Below, piece by piece: positions 11,850 through 22,500 of a stretch of DNA of 64,000 nucleotides; positions within the stretch are counted from its first letter, which is position 1; the number at the start of each line of letters is the position of its first letter. A program made the position numbers and the translations under genes. The stretch is taken from the NCBI GenBank assembly GCA_945643635.1, contig CALZFC010000077.1:591001-655000 (forward strand), in the 5' to 3' direction. Source of the stretch: Allodiplogaster sudhausi. Lineage: Eukaryota > Nematoda > Chromadorea > Rhabditida > Diplogasteridae. The notes under the pieces are model-generated. The model was not told where the DNA came from. It was given only the letters and a program-made list of their open reading frames with translations, and made no database searches.

Positions 11850-13530
11850 GGTAGGCGTAGCTCCTTTCCAAATGTTGCTATGAGATCCTTCCGCATGATT
11901 TATATAATTCCACGTCCCTGAACAGAGTCCGCCTCTTTCAGAACCATCTGGAATGTTCCAATGGCCGGGGGAAGGCGTTGAACCCTTCCGGAATGTTCTT
12001 GAAAATTCCATGTCCCGGGGCCAAACTTGGCCCCTTCTAGAACTTTCTAGATAGTCCCCAGTATCGGGGGCAGAAGTTGTCCAGTTCCGGAATGTTCTGG
12101 AAAGTTTCACGTCCCGGGGCCAAACTCGGCCCTTTTTAACCTTCTGGAATGTTCCAAGGACCGGGAGCAGACGTTGGAACCTTCCGTAATGTTCTGGAAA
12201 AATTCGACGTCCTGGGGCAGAACTTGGCCCATTCTGGAACGTTCTGGAACGTCCTCGTTATCGGGGGCAGAAGTTGTTCCCTTCCTGAATGTTCTGGAAA
12301 ATTCTATGTCCCGGTGCCAAACTCGGCCCCTTCTGGAACCTTCTGAAATGTTCCAAGGACCGGGGGCTGGCGTTGACCCCTCCTGGAATGTTCTTGAAAA
12401 TACCATGTCCCGGGGCCGAACTTGGCCCCTTCTGGAACTTTCTGGAATGTTCCAAGGACCGGGTGCAATCTTTCTCGAAAATTCTGGTTTGTTATATGGA
12501 CCGGAAGCAGGCGTTGGCCCTTTACGGAATGCTCTGGAGAAATTGGATAGTCCAGATTTTCGAAGGGAGACGAAGGATAATTCCGGAAGTTTCAGGAAAA
12601 TTCCGGGCACTCTTCTGAAAAGTTCCTGGAGGCATACATTTAAAATTCACGAAAGGTTTATGGAAAAGGGATGTCCGTAAAAATAAGAATACGAAGAAGC
12701 GAGAAAGCTATAACAATATTTGCGTGGGCAAGACGCTGCTTCTTTCGAAAAGTTGCTCTGAGATCCTTCCGAATGATTTGGATAATTTCACGCCCAGAGC
12801 AGAACTCGGCCTCTTTCAGAATTCTGGAATGTTCCAATGGCCGGGAAGGCGTTGATCCATTCCGGAATGTTGTAGAAAATTCCATGTCCCGGGGAAGAAC
12901 TTGGCCCCTTCTGGAAACTTCTGGAAAGTTCCAAGGACCGGGTGCAATCGTTGGCCCCTTACGGAATGTTTGGAGAAATTGGTCCTTTCTGGAAAATTCT
13001 GGATTGTTATATGGACCGGAGGCAGGCGTTGGCCCTTTACGGAATGCTCTGGAGAAATTGGTCCTTTATGGAATTCTCTGGAATGTTCCCAGAAATGGGG
13101 GCAGACGTTGGCCCCTTTCAGGAATGTTCTCGAAACTTCCACGTCCCGGGGCCAAACTCGGTCACTTCTGGAACCTTCTGGAATGTTCCAAGGACCGAGG
13201 GCAGTCGTTAACGACTTCCGGAATGTTCTGGAAAATTAAACGTCGCGGGGCCAAACTCGGCCTCTTCTAGAACCTTCTGGAATGTTCCAAGGACCGGGGG
13301 CAGGCGTTGGCCCCTTACGGAATGTTCTAGAGAAATTGGTCCTTTCTGGAAACTTCTGGAATGTTCTCGAAAATTCCACGTCCCGGGGCCAACCTCGCCC
13401 CCTTTTTTAACCTTCTGGAATGTTCCAAGGACCGGGTGCAGGCGTTGGCCCCTTAAGGAATGTTCTGGAAAATTCCTCTTCCTGGGGCCAAGCTCAGCCC
13501 CTTCTAGATCCTTCTGGCATGTTCAAAATC
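11850..13530. repeat. Heat-shock-element satellite, about 100 bp monomers
   Basis: Degenerate tandem array with a period near 100 bp; successive copies of ttctggaatgttcc or variants fall near 11945, 12045, 12142, 12241, 12341 and 12440. Each monomer has two blocks of alternating TTC and GAA pentamers separated by GC-rich spacers such as aaggaccgggggcaggcgtt and cccggggccaaactcggccc. Alternating nTTCnnGAAnnTTC is the binding site of heat-shock factor HSF1. Many blocks are perfect for four or five pentamers, for example near 11985 (TTCCGGAATGTTCTTGAA continuing AATTCC), 12230, 12280, 12428 and 12908. A higher-order duplication of about 885 bp is visible: gagatccttccg occurs near 11883 and 12770, both followed by ggaatgttccaatggccggg. 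Long open frames here result from the repeat, not from genes. Confidence 0.85.
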
Positions 13531-13748
13531 AGAAGTCAGCCGCAGGTGCAAAAGTCACCGCGATCGTAGTGGTAGAAATGTCACAACGTGCGAAGTGGTT
13601 TTTACAATGTGGATACCTCAAACTTGCATGGAAGGTTCTAGAAGAAAACTGTTACATACCCACGCTTAGCGCTTTATTAGTAGTTAGATATTATATTTTA
13701 TCATCTACATATATGTATTACTTGTGTTACTTTCAAAAAAGAACGTAC

Positions 13749-14306
13749 ATTGAGGTCGAAGTCGTAGTTTCCTCTTGCACAGTGGAAGTGGACGTTGGCG
13801 GTTCCGTACTGAAGAAGGAAAGAAGGCTTGCAATATAAATTGGTCACTTTATCCCTATATGTATGTATTCAAGAGAGTTCTGGAAAATATTGTTACCGTA
13901 CAGTAAGTGACGTATATCTAAATACAAAGGAATCTTCGTCGAACCGCGCTTATCTCTGCTCAACATATCGCCCAAAAATGTGTTGTCATATCGAAATGTT
14001 TATGATCCCTTGTAACAAAAAAAATATATGGAAGCCAACGTGGTCGTAGCTGAAGTGCTGGGTGTTGGTAGCGGCCTGTCAAGGATATCTTTGATCTGCA
14101 GCACAAAAATATCATTTCTTTAACTTTAGAGTTATGCAATTTTTTTTTGATAAATAAATTCGAGCAGCTGCATTGTTGAGAAAATGATATAAACATGCGA
14201 TAATAAATGTATATTTTCTCAACTATGCGAAATTATTTTTTAATTCCTTCTTTTCTTCACTCACCTCCATAATTGGGTATCCGAGGCGAAGTGGATATGC
14301 ATGCAT
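13749..14306 (-). CDS. Thr/Ser/Pro-rich exons, uncertain gene
   Basis: Three minus-strand segments splice in phase: 14306-14265 (begins ATG, encodes MHAYPLRLGYPIME, donor gtgagt), 14095-14040 (IKDILDRPLPTPSTSATT, acceptor gctgcag) and 13808-13749 (TEPPTSTSTVQEETTTSTS, acceptor ttcttcag, donor gtacgt). The product would be mucin-like and O-glycosylated if secreted, and it resembles the Thr-rich linkers of the gene at 51.8-53.4 kb. No signal peptide and no terminal exon could be fixed. Upstream, the same frame is open except for one TGA near 14351, so the true 5' end may lie elsewhere. Treat it as exon evidence, not a finished gene model. Confidence 0.35.
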
Positions 14307-14552
14307 CAGACGAGCGATCGCGTCCGTTCGGTTAGCAACGTTGAAATCTCACGCGTCCGCCTTACCGTGCATGTCGCATGTGCAAGTCAGGTTTATGAAA
14401 CGACTGCTATTCGTCACTGTAAAGGTGTACTGCATACCGTATCCAGTTCACACTTACAATAAGAGTAATGAAAAGGAGAGAGAGAGAGTGCGATTCAAAA
14501 ATTACGCGCACCAAGGAGACAGCCGATCTGCTCCTCAAAGGGGAATGAAACT

Positions 14553-14969
14553 TCAACGTCGTCTCGAAGGACGTAGGCGCAATGAGTTTTGTGAAATGAT
14601 ATTATTCCTGTCATTGGGCAGGTTCGATACAGTGTACTGCCATCTCCGCGCCACGCTGAGCAGTATACAAACTAAAATTCAAAAGGTTTAAATTGTATTA
14701 CTTATTTTCTTTAATCAACGTTTTGGTACTTATACGTAAATTAGGTGCTTAACAATTTATTTTAACTTGTTGTCAGATTTATTTTACTTCAGAACTGGTG
14801 AACATAAAATATTAGAAATAAATTTTAAAAAATTCTTTTTTTTAATATCTCTGACCACAATTTTATTACTAACCCCTTCATGGCCCCGACCCCAACCACC
14901 CGCTCCGCCCTGAGCGGCCGTGAGGGATGCGAGCAAGCAGAGCAGGAAGACCGTCACAAGCAGTTTCAT
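14553..14969 (-). CDS. Small secreted basic peptide 1, 59 aa
   Basis: Exon 14969-14874 starts with ATG and encodes a clear signal peptide (MKLLVTVFLLCLLASLTAAQ, cleavage expected after TAA or TAAQ) followed by GGAGGWGRGHEG. Its donor gttagt is phase 0. Exon 14636-14553 (acceptor gatggcag) encodes a short basic tail ending SLRLRPSRRR and TGA. Total 59 residues, with a mature part of about 39. The paralogous gene at 15.5-15.9 kb shares the signal-peptide exon, the donor-proximal intron sequence (cagagatatt) and the tail frame, including synonymous differences and the same stop. An alternative acceptor at the ttttag further upstream would open a different frame with four cysteines, but that frame is not shared by the paralogue. 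Function is unknown; the form suggests a defence or signalling peptide. Confidence 0.5.
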
Positions 14970-15304
14970 CTCTCGCGCGTGCGACGGACGAAGAGAGCGG
15001 AAGCGGAGGCAGCCAATCGCCGATGTGGCAAATGAGAGAAATGAGGCCCGAAAGGGGCAATGAGATATATGAACCACATTAAAATTTGCTCTAAAATAAA
15101 GTGTCCATTTCACAAACACACAGTAAAATATGCACGTAACCTATCTTTTCTCATTCGCCCGTGACAGTTTAGACTGCATTTGCATAACATAGAAACAGTT
15201 TGTTACTAGTCAAAGTTGCTTTTATTTATCAGGGGCGTATTAGAGTAATGGCAGGTTCGTATTACATACATATTTATTTCATTTTATATTCATCTATATT
15301 CCTA

Positions 15305-15352
15305 AAACTGGAAGAGAGAAAGAGAGAGCGCGCCCGAGAGAGAAAGAGCGAG

Positions 15353-15398
<46 letters not shown>

Positions 15399-15435
15399 CG
15401 AGAGCGAGAGAGAGAGAGAGAGAGAGAGAGAGTGA
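15305..15435. repeat. (GA)n microsatellite
   Basis: About 130 bp of GA/GAGC repeats just downstream of the second basic-peptide gene. Open frames across it are compositional artefacts. Confidence 0.9.
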
Positions 15436-15484
15436 TAAAATGTGCGCACCCAGACGATGGCCAATGAAATCACTGCATGAGTCA

Positions 15485-15877
15485 TCAACGTCGTCTCGGA
15501 GCTCGTAGACGCAATGAAGGAGCTGCTCCGCGACATCTCCGCATCTTCGCCGCAGCATTCTACCGACTCCGAGCAATGTCGAGCTGTTTGCTTAACAATA
15601 TTTTCAGATGGTTTCAGTTAGTTACTTTGGTTATTTAATGCATAACAATATTTATTGTTGCATATCAATTTATTTTAACTTTATGTCAGATTTTAATTTA
15701 CTTCAGAACTCGAGTAGAAAAATTTATTGAAAATCACATAAACAAATTGTTTCAAATATCTCTGACACCAGTTTTGTTACTGACCATCAATGGATCCCAC
15801 CGTCCGTGGCGAGCCATTGCGACGCTTGCTGTGAATGCGAGGAAGCCGAGCAGAATGGCCTTCGCGAGCAGTTTCAT
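15485..15877 (-). CDS. Small secreted basic peptide 2, 55 aa (paralogue)
   Basis: Exon 15877-15785 encodes signal peptide MKLLAKAILLGFLAFTASVA plus MARHGRWDPLM, with a phase-0 donor gtcagt. Exon 15559-15485 (acceptor gtcggtag) encodes NAAAKMRRCRGAAPSLRLRA and PRRR before TGA. The mature peptide of about 33 residues is strongly basic, with one cysteine. It lies about 0.5 kb upstream of its paralogue on the same strand. The two share exon structure, intron phase, intron stretches (gttctgaagtaaa) and the C-terminal SLRLR-x-x-RRR, which points to a tandem duplication of a unit of about 0.9 kb. No family is recognised. Linear basic secreted peptides of this size are often antimicrobial, but that is inference. 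Confidence 0.55.
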
Positions 15878-16445
15878 CTATCGCGAAGGGAGAAGAGAGC
15901 GGTCAGAGGAGACAATGCAGCAAATGAGAGGAAATGGCTACGAAAGGGGCAATGACAAATATGAAACATTTAAGGCAATCATATGCAGCGTGTTCAAAGT
16001 ACACTCAAGCTGTATTTAATTATATAAAAATAAATAAATATAATGTTTTTTGGCTTTGAGGGGAGCAGGGTGATATTTTGAAAAATAAACGAGTAATCAA
16101 AGAGATTCCTCGTAGAATTTTTGCCTCTTCATTCTGCGAATTGTGCCAATAATCCTTTCAGCTCAACACACTGTTTTTATTCTGTATAGCAGGCGGGTAT
16201 TCAGAACTGGGAAAAAAGGGGACCATGGGGTGAGGATCCCTCAAAACTGGGTGGAAAGGGATTTGTGTTGGGGCGCCGAAAGTAAACATAAGCGAACTGT
16301 TTGGTCAAAAACTATGAGATAGTGCCTGCTTAATGCCAAAAAAATAAACAGGGTGTGTGCTGCTGCGATTCGAACCCGCCTTTTTCACCCTGGTTGAGAA
16401 GGGGAAAGCAAGAATGGGGTGAAGATCGCACAGGGAAGCGGATGT

Positions 16446-16925
16446 CTAGCGATCGAGGGCGACCAAGGCCATGGCGCGGCAGAGTTCCTCGAGCATACCC
16501 TCCAAAAATATGGACTAATTTTCTTGATTAAGAAACTTGCCTTGCACTATAGATACAAATTTAATAAAATCTTGAAAATGAAATGAGATAATAAAATGTA
16601 CCTCAATGCAGTCAGTGACACGGAGTTCGATGCCGGGAGCGAGGTTGGATTCGGAAGGAGAGTGGCAGAGGGCGTGGTGTTCCTGGCTGCAAATATGCAG
16701 ACTAATTACCTTAATTAATTTTGCTTCATTAATTGATTTGCACTTTTGATGAGCAAAGTCGCGTTGCTGCGCATTGTTGTCGACTGCGCCGTATGGATGC
16801 CAGCCATCTTCCTCCAGATCCGGAGGAATGCCGCTGATTTGGGCGTCAACACTGCCGCAGCTAATTAGAGAGCGGATGGAGTTTGCCTGAGTGGCGATGC
16901 CGCCAGGAGACATGGACTGTACCAT
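16446..16925 (-). CDS. Unknown 106-aa protein, three exons
   Basis: Exons 16925-16744 (ATG start), 16686-16602 and 16499-16446 (TAG stop) join in phase and encode 106 residues. The first intron is only 57 nt, AT-rich and ends tttgcag. It contains no in-frame stop, so an unspliced form 19 residues longer is also possible. The product has no signal peptide or membrane segment. It is acidic in the middle (PPDLEEDGWHPYGAVDNN) and ends in an amphipathic stretch (TDCIEGMLEELCRAMALVAL), which could be a helix for protein binding. I recognise no family. An isolated tRNA-like B-box lies just downstream at about 16370. Confidence 0.5.
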
Positions 16926-17400
16926 GATGGCTCGGAGGAGGAAAGTGGAGAAGAGAGAAGAGAAAACGGATGGAAATGAATCTGGAAAGCGTTTTTCACA
17001 CGAATTTATCTGCCTGGAATTACTTTTTTGGTTGTTGCTAATATTAATCTAATTAATTGCATAAACTCGGGGATCATGCAAAAGGTCACAGAACGCAGGA
17101 CAAGGTTTCAAATATTGTCAGGCGCGAAGTCTTTTCCGAAAAAAAATAATGTTGACATTTCTCATGTTACTTAAATATCGTGCAAGACACAGTGAACATT
17201 GAAATCTCGCGCAATTTTCACTAAGAGTTTTGAAACATTAATTTAACTGATTTATGTATAATGGAAAAAAGGGTGTCAATTTGTATATCGCGAAGACCTA
17301 TTTAATTAGCGGATATAATTTATTTAACATTCAACTGGACGAGTCCAACAATTGTTTTTGAAAAGGAGAAAAACGAATTAAACAAAACAAAGTAAAGAAA

Positions 17401-17534
17401 CTACGATGAAAGTAAGGAGTCGCATGGAGCAAAAGCTGCGGAAAAATGATAAGATGACTTTGACTCTTTCACCTCGTCGCTGACAACGTCGGTGGTGAAA
17501 GGGAAAGGCGACCGTCCTAGCACCACCCCTTCCA
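17401..17534 (-). CDS. Possible terminal exon, unknown protein
   Basis: Minus-strand segment with acceptor ctgaaaag, open for 43 codons to TAG, containing VVLGRSPFPFTTDVVSDEVK and ending CDSLLSS. No partner exon could be found upstream (17.6-18.4 kb is mostly AT-rich and CT microsatellite), so this is weak and may be chance. Confidence 0.2.
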
Positions 17535-18059
17535 CTTTTCAGGCGGAAGGAAGCTTCTTTTCTCTTCTCTCTCTCTATCTAGTTCCGACTGCCTTTGTCC
17601 ATATGCCATCATCACTTTCTCATTTCGTTCAAAGAGATGAACCCCTTTTTTCCTCATTATCAAATTTTGATGACCTTACATAGGAAACAATGACTACCAA
17701 AATTAAATTTTTTTGTATAGTGTTCTATTTTAATATTGTTCATGTACGGCAAATACAAAATAAATAAATAAATAAATATAGAGTTGTGATGCCGGACGGT
17801 TCGCTTCTAATCTGGACTGGTTCATACATATGTACATACATAGTTAAGCCATGTAAGTTAAGCTTGATGCCAAAATTATTTTCAAACAGATAAAACAATT
17901 TCTGTAAACCACAACAAGTGAGCCTAATGGGTTTGCATGCACTCTAGGAAATGAGGGCGTGGTATTTACACAAGCGAGGAAGGGAAAAGAAGCTTGTTCA
18001 AACCTGTTCATTTCCTTTTTGGCCTGCTGTTTTCATTCCTAACAATGGGAGAGATTTCA

Positions 18060-18225
18060 GTCTTTTCGTTCTCTCTTGCTCTCTCTCTGTTTCTCTCCCT
18101 CTCAATCTCTTTCTCTCTCTCACTCTCTTTCTCCTTCTCTCTTTCTCCCTCGGTCTCTCTCTCTCTCTCTTTTTCTCTGTCTCTTTCTCTCTCTTTATCA
18201 CTTTCTCTTTCTGCTTGTGTCTAAT
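18060..18225. repeat. (CT)n microsatellite
   Basis: Imperfect TC/TTC tract of about 160 bp. The surrounding 17.55-18.58 kb holds no gene that I can support. Confidence 0.85.
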
Positions 18226-18584
18226 CATGAAATATCGAACTGCATAATGTCTGTACCATCATCGCTCCTTTAACCAAGCAAGGATAGCATGAACTGTTCA
18301 CAAGGCGTTCTCCCAGAGAAAGAGAAAGCTGAGGGATCTTCGTCGAGGTCTGCTTAATCCGCCGAGTGTCATCCCTTTCATATGGCGCGAAGGGGATGGC
18401 TAGACCTGATTTCATATTCTTCCGTATGAACATACATATGTATATATAGCTTTTTTATTCTTTTCCTTAAAATATAGTTTTCTCGTTGAAAAGAGGACCA
18501 AGCTTGGAGATATCATTTCAGTTTGATTCAATGATTATAATTAGGAAAGATTGCTAAGTAGCCCCTGATTCAGTGCTTTCTCAG

Positions 18585-19240
18585 CGAGGTCTTGAAGCCG
18601 AACATGACGAAGAGAACGGCGCGTTCTTCGCTGTTCCGCTCAGGTTTTTTTTAACTTTATTTTATTACATATTTTTTACTTAGCTAATTCTATAAAGTTA
18701 TTTTGGAAAGGAGAATATATTGAAAGGAGCACCGAAGCTCAACCACAACTCAACTCTACAAAATCCCAACCTCATGAAACTCTATTTGAATTTTCCATAC
18801 TATTGTAGTCTCTCTACCTAAATCACATGTGTTCCTTCGCTCATGTGTCAGGCAAAAGGCGCGAATTCAAAATTGAGTTGTTTTTTTGGCTCCTTTGAAG
18901 ACCTCCATTTAGCACGCTCACCAATTCCTGTCGAGCGGCCGTCACAAGAGCATGTTAATATTTTTAATTATTTATCAAAAAATTATTTATTGACTAATTA
19001 ACAAACTCTTTCCTAATTGTAAACATTATATAAATTAAACTTTCAACTTTATTTTAGCAAACAAGAACACAAAGTATGTACATATTTATTGAACTTGCTT
19101 TCTTTTCAAAAGAAAGCAACGCAGCATCGCCAATTTATCGATTTTCCAGATCGAACAACTACACCAGCATTGACGAGCTGTTCGAGACCAACAAAGAACG
19201 CGTTGGAGTAGCGTCGAATGTTCCCATTGAATATCTCTGA
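18585..19240 (+). CDS. 3' end of an unknown gene (two exons)
   Basis: Exon 18585-18643 (acceptor ctttctcag) encodes RGLEAEHDEENGAFFAVPL and joins in phase 2 to exon 19150-19240 (acceptor ttttccag), which encodes RSNYTSIDELFETNKERV, then GVASNVPIEYL and a TGA stop. The C-terminus looks like ordinary soluble coding sequence with acidic and polar residues. Upstream exons could not be placed. An open segment at 18306-18397 (acceptor ctcccag) is a weak candidate. Family unknown. The intron of about 0.5 kb contains the ttaattatttatc-type AT-rich sequence and nothing else. Confidence 0.4.
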
Positions 19241-19579
19241 AGCTTGCTGTTATTCAATCGGAAATCTGCTGCCTTTGTGGAATATTGATTTTTGAAACAT
19301 TTTATACAATTTCAAAAGAAAGTAATACAAACGTGCAAAGAAAAAGACGAAATTTATCGCCGCCAAATTCGTTTATATGCAAAACAAATACTATATATAA
19401 AGACCGGGAATGAATATGTATACATGTACATAAATGCAAAAAAAACAACTTTGTTTATTGTTATATCTTTATTGGCTTGTTGGGCTCGAGGGATCTTCCC
19501 TCGTTCTCCCTCGCACTCTCTCAATCCGACGCACTCTCTCCCTCTCGATTCTGTTCACTCTATCTCTCACTGGATCTCT

Positions 19580-22500
19580 TCACTCTTGGCTGAGACGTCG
19601 ACCACCGGCGCCGTCAAAGGGACGGAGGCACGCATCAAATTCACGCTCCCAGTACGCGCCCGTCCACGTCCAGCGGCCATTCTCGGCGTTCAGCGTGAAC
19701 CACCTGGAAATTATATATTATATTTTTAATATAATGATAACGATCATTATTACGAATTCAAATACTTTTGTTCGAATTCCTTTTGGAAAAGCTCAACAAG
19801 ATGGTCAAAAATTATTTCTCACAAATTTATAGGCTATTGATCTTTAAATAAACAATGTTCTATCCGTGTATTCGTAGCAAAATTAGAAAATAATTAATTA
19901 ATTAATTAAAATTGACTTTGGCTCGCCCGGATTGCCGGCGTGGCGACGCGCCCGCTGCTCCGTCTCGAGAACGGCCTTTGCCTCTTCGGCGTCCTCTGCA
20001 AGAAGAAGAGATATTCAATTAGTAACAAAAACAAACCAAATAAATAAACTTTTGGTCAACTTTGATTGACCAAACAAAAATCAAAATAGTTTGGCGGCAA
20101 ATTCAAACATGAATATTCTCGCTACCGTACCATGCCTGCCCTCCTCGAGACGCAGCATGTCGAGCCGGAAGCGCGAGTCGGTCGGAGGGAGCTGGGCGCG
20201 CAGCTCGGGAGTCAGCTCGTTGAGCGAAAGCGCCAGGTACGTGAAGTGGTACATCTGGAAGGAGAAGGTGATGAGGAGGAGAGATCAATCTATTGTTCAA
20301 AAAAAGCCACATTACAGTAGAAAAATAATTTTTTTTTAAAAGATAACTTCCAAACTGGTGAATGATAAATAAAAGCCCAAACCCTCTCGAAGCGTGGAGG
20401 AAGCCGGTGTGCGACCCAGAGCAGATTGGAGTGTTCGATCAGCGGAGACTTGTCGGGCTAAAAATCCATTGCTCTGTATTTTTACCAAAGAGCTGCGCAT
20501 TGCTCGGTGATTTGATGCAACAGTATCCTTACGTTTTTGATGAATATATATATATATATATATATAGCTACATATTTTAGTGATACAGTATTCATTTTAA
20601 TACAGTAGGCATATTTAATATTAAGTGTTACAGTATCCCTTCTAGTAGACTACATAAAATTTTGTGCTACAGTATCCTTTTTAGCAGAGTTCGCCTATTT
20701 TAGTGCTACAGTATCCCGCTCAGTAGAGACGCTACCGTATCATACAGTATACCTCGTCGGAGTGTTCGATGAGGAGTTGCTGGAAGGCGTCGTAGTTGTC
20801 GCGAAGCGCGTTCGGCTCGCACGACGCCGCGAACTGCGCCCAGTTACCGTAGATGGCGCGCACTTGGGAGCCGCTGTGTACAGTAAGAGAATTTAGTTTC
20901 GGGACAAAGCATGATTATTTTGGCGCCAAATTTGAAAAACAAAAAGTTCTACCGTACCCCCGAGAGATGTAGCCGTCGACATGGTAGTCAGTCTGCTTGC
21001 AGCCGGTCCAGCCTCCGTAGGAGAGCGTCGCCGTGATGTCGCTGGCGGAGCAGAGAATCGTTGCGACTCCGTCCTAAAAGAAGGATATGGTAGGTATTTT
21101 AGGACGGGAGGGAAGGAAGGAAGAAAGATCGTGACTGCCTCCTAAAAAGGGGAGACGATAGGAAAAGGATAAAAGAGGTATTTTTAGTGGGGATACGGTA
21201 GAATCATCTTTTATTGGGGTTACGGTAGAATCATATTTTAGTGGGGTTACGGTTGAATGATATTTTTGTTGGGGTTACAGTAGAATGAGAATCTCCGGCG
21301 CTGACAATGTTCATGAAGGGCTTGCCGAACATGATGTTGTGCAGGATGCAGTCGGTCGTGTCCCACGTGTACGTCTCGGCGACGCTATAAGATACAAAAT
21401 AAATTTTTTTTTTATATATTTTATTATCTTTTCATTTAATTTTTGTAAAAAAAAAATGATTTAAAAGAAACTAACTCCGTCAGGGTCAATTCGATGTGGC
21501 CGGTGGGCGAGCAGATGAGCTTGTTGAAGCCAAAGGATACCTGAATATAATATTGTTTTATTTTTAGTTATTGCAAATTATTTAGCATTAAAAGTCTGAA
21601 AGAAGTGTGGAATAAGATTTCATAATTAATTAATTAGTTAGAATTAAATAAATAAAACATTTACCTGAGGCGAGACGCTGCCGGCGAGCTCGAAGCCGGC
21701 GCCCTCGAGATGGAAGGCGGAGACGGGCGGATGATGGCTCACTTGCTCGGCGACGAATCGGATGTCGTCCCTGAATTCAGTCATTCAATTATAATAATTC
21801 ATTTTAGAATACGGTAATCCGGGTACCATTCGGTTACTTTTGTCCCAGGAATTTTACGAAACCTTTTTTTGTGTTCCAAAAATAATAATAATAATTCATG
21901 TTTAGGATATGTAATCCGTTACCATTCGGGCACTTTTGCCCCAGGAATTTTACGAAAACTTTGTTGTAGTACAAAAATAACTCCAGGGAGTTTTTTTGAT
22001 GCAAGAATATCACAAAAATAAAAGTGATATTCGCGTTCCTTGCTTCAAAGAAATCCCTTGGGGTGATTTTGTGAAAAATGCCTTTTTTCAAAGATTTAAA
22101 AATACAGAGCAATGGATTTTTAGCCCGACAAGGCAGGAGGGGCAGGAGTAACCGAATAGTACCGGTAATCCTTGTGGATTCCTAGGATGTGGTTGTCTTT
22201 ATGGGTGCTTACGATACCGTCGCGCTTATGAATTCTTTGGTTACCGTAGTCCTTACAGATACATAGGATAAATACTCTAATACTTATAGCTGCTAGGTAT
22301 ACGGTTGTCCTAATGGATATTGTAGTCATGTTAAGGATAGAATTAGGATACGGTACTCCCTTAATCAGGAGAAGTATAATTCTGGGATAGCTACTAATCT
22401 GAAAGATATACCAACAACTATAAAAGTAAGGAAGGATCTGGTAGGGCCTTATTCAAGAATGTTTTGCTGGGAGATTAAATTATTCAGGATACGGGCTTGA

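Noticed and set aside
11826..13270. Long open frames (up to 199 codons) on both strands
   Set aside because: The satellite monomer has few stop triplets and all frames give the same degenerate peptide words; no splice sites or codon periodicity distinct from the repeat.
14310..14420. In-frame TGA between two open stretches as a selenocysteine codon
   Set aside because: No selenoprotein family similarity and no evidence for a SECIS element; a separate exon or non-coding sequence is simpler.
16340..16400. Possible tRNA (gcgattcgaacccgcc, a B-box on the minus strand)
   Set aside because: Only a T-arm-like motif is present; T-stem bases do not pair well and no acceptor stem, D-arm or anticodon arm can be drawn upstream.
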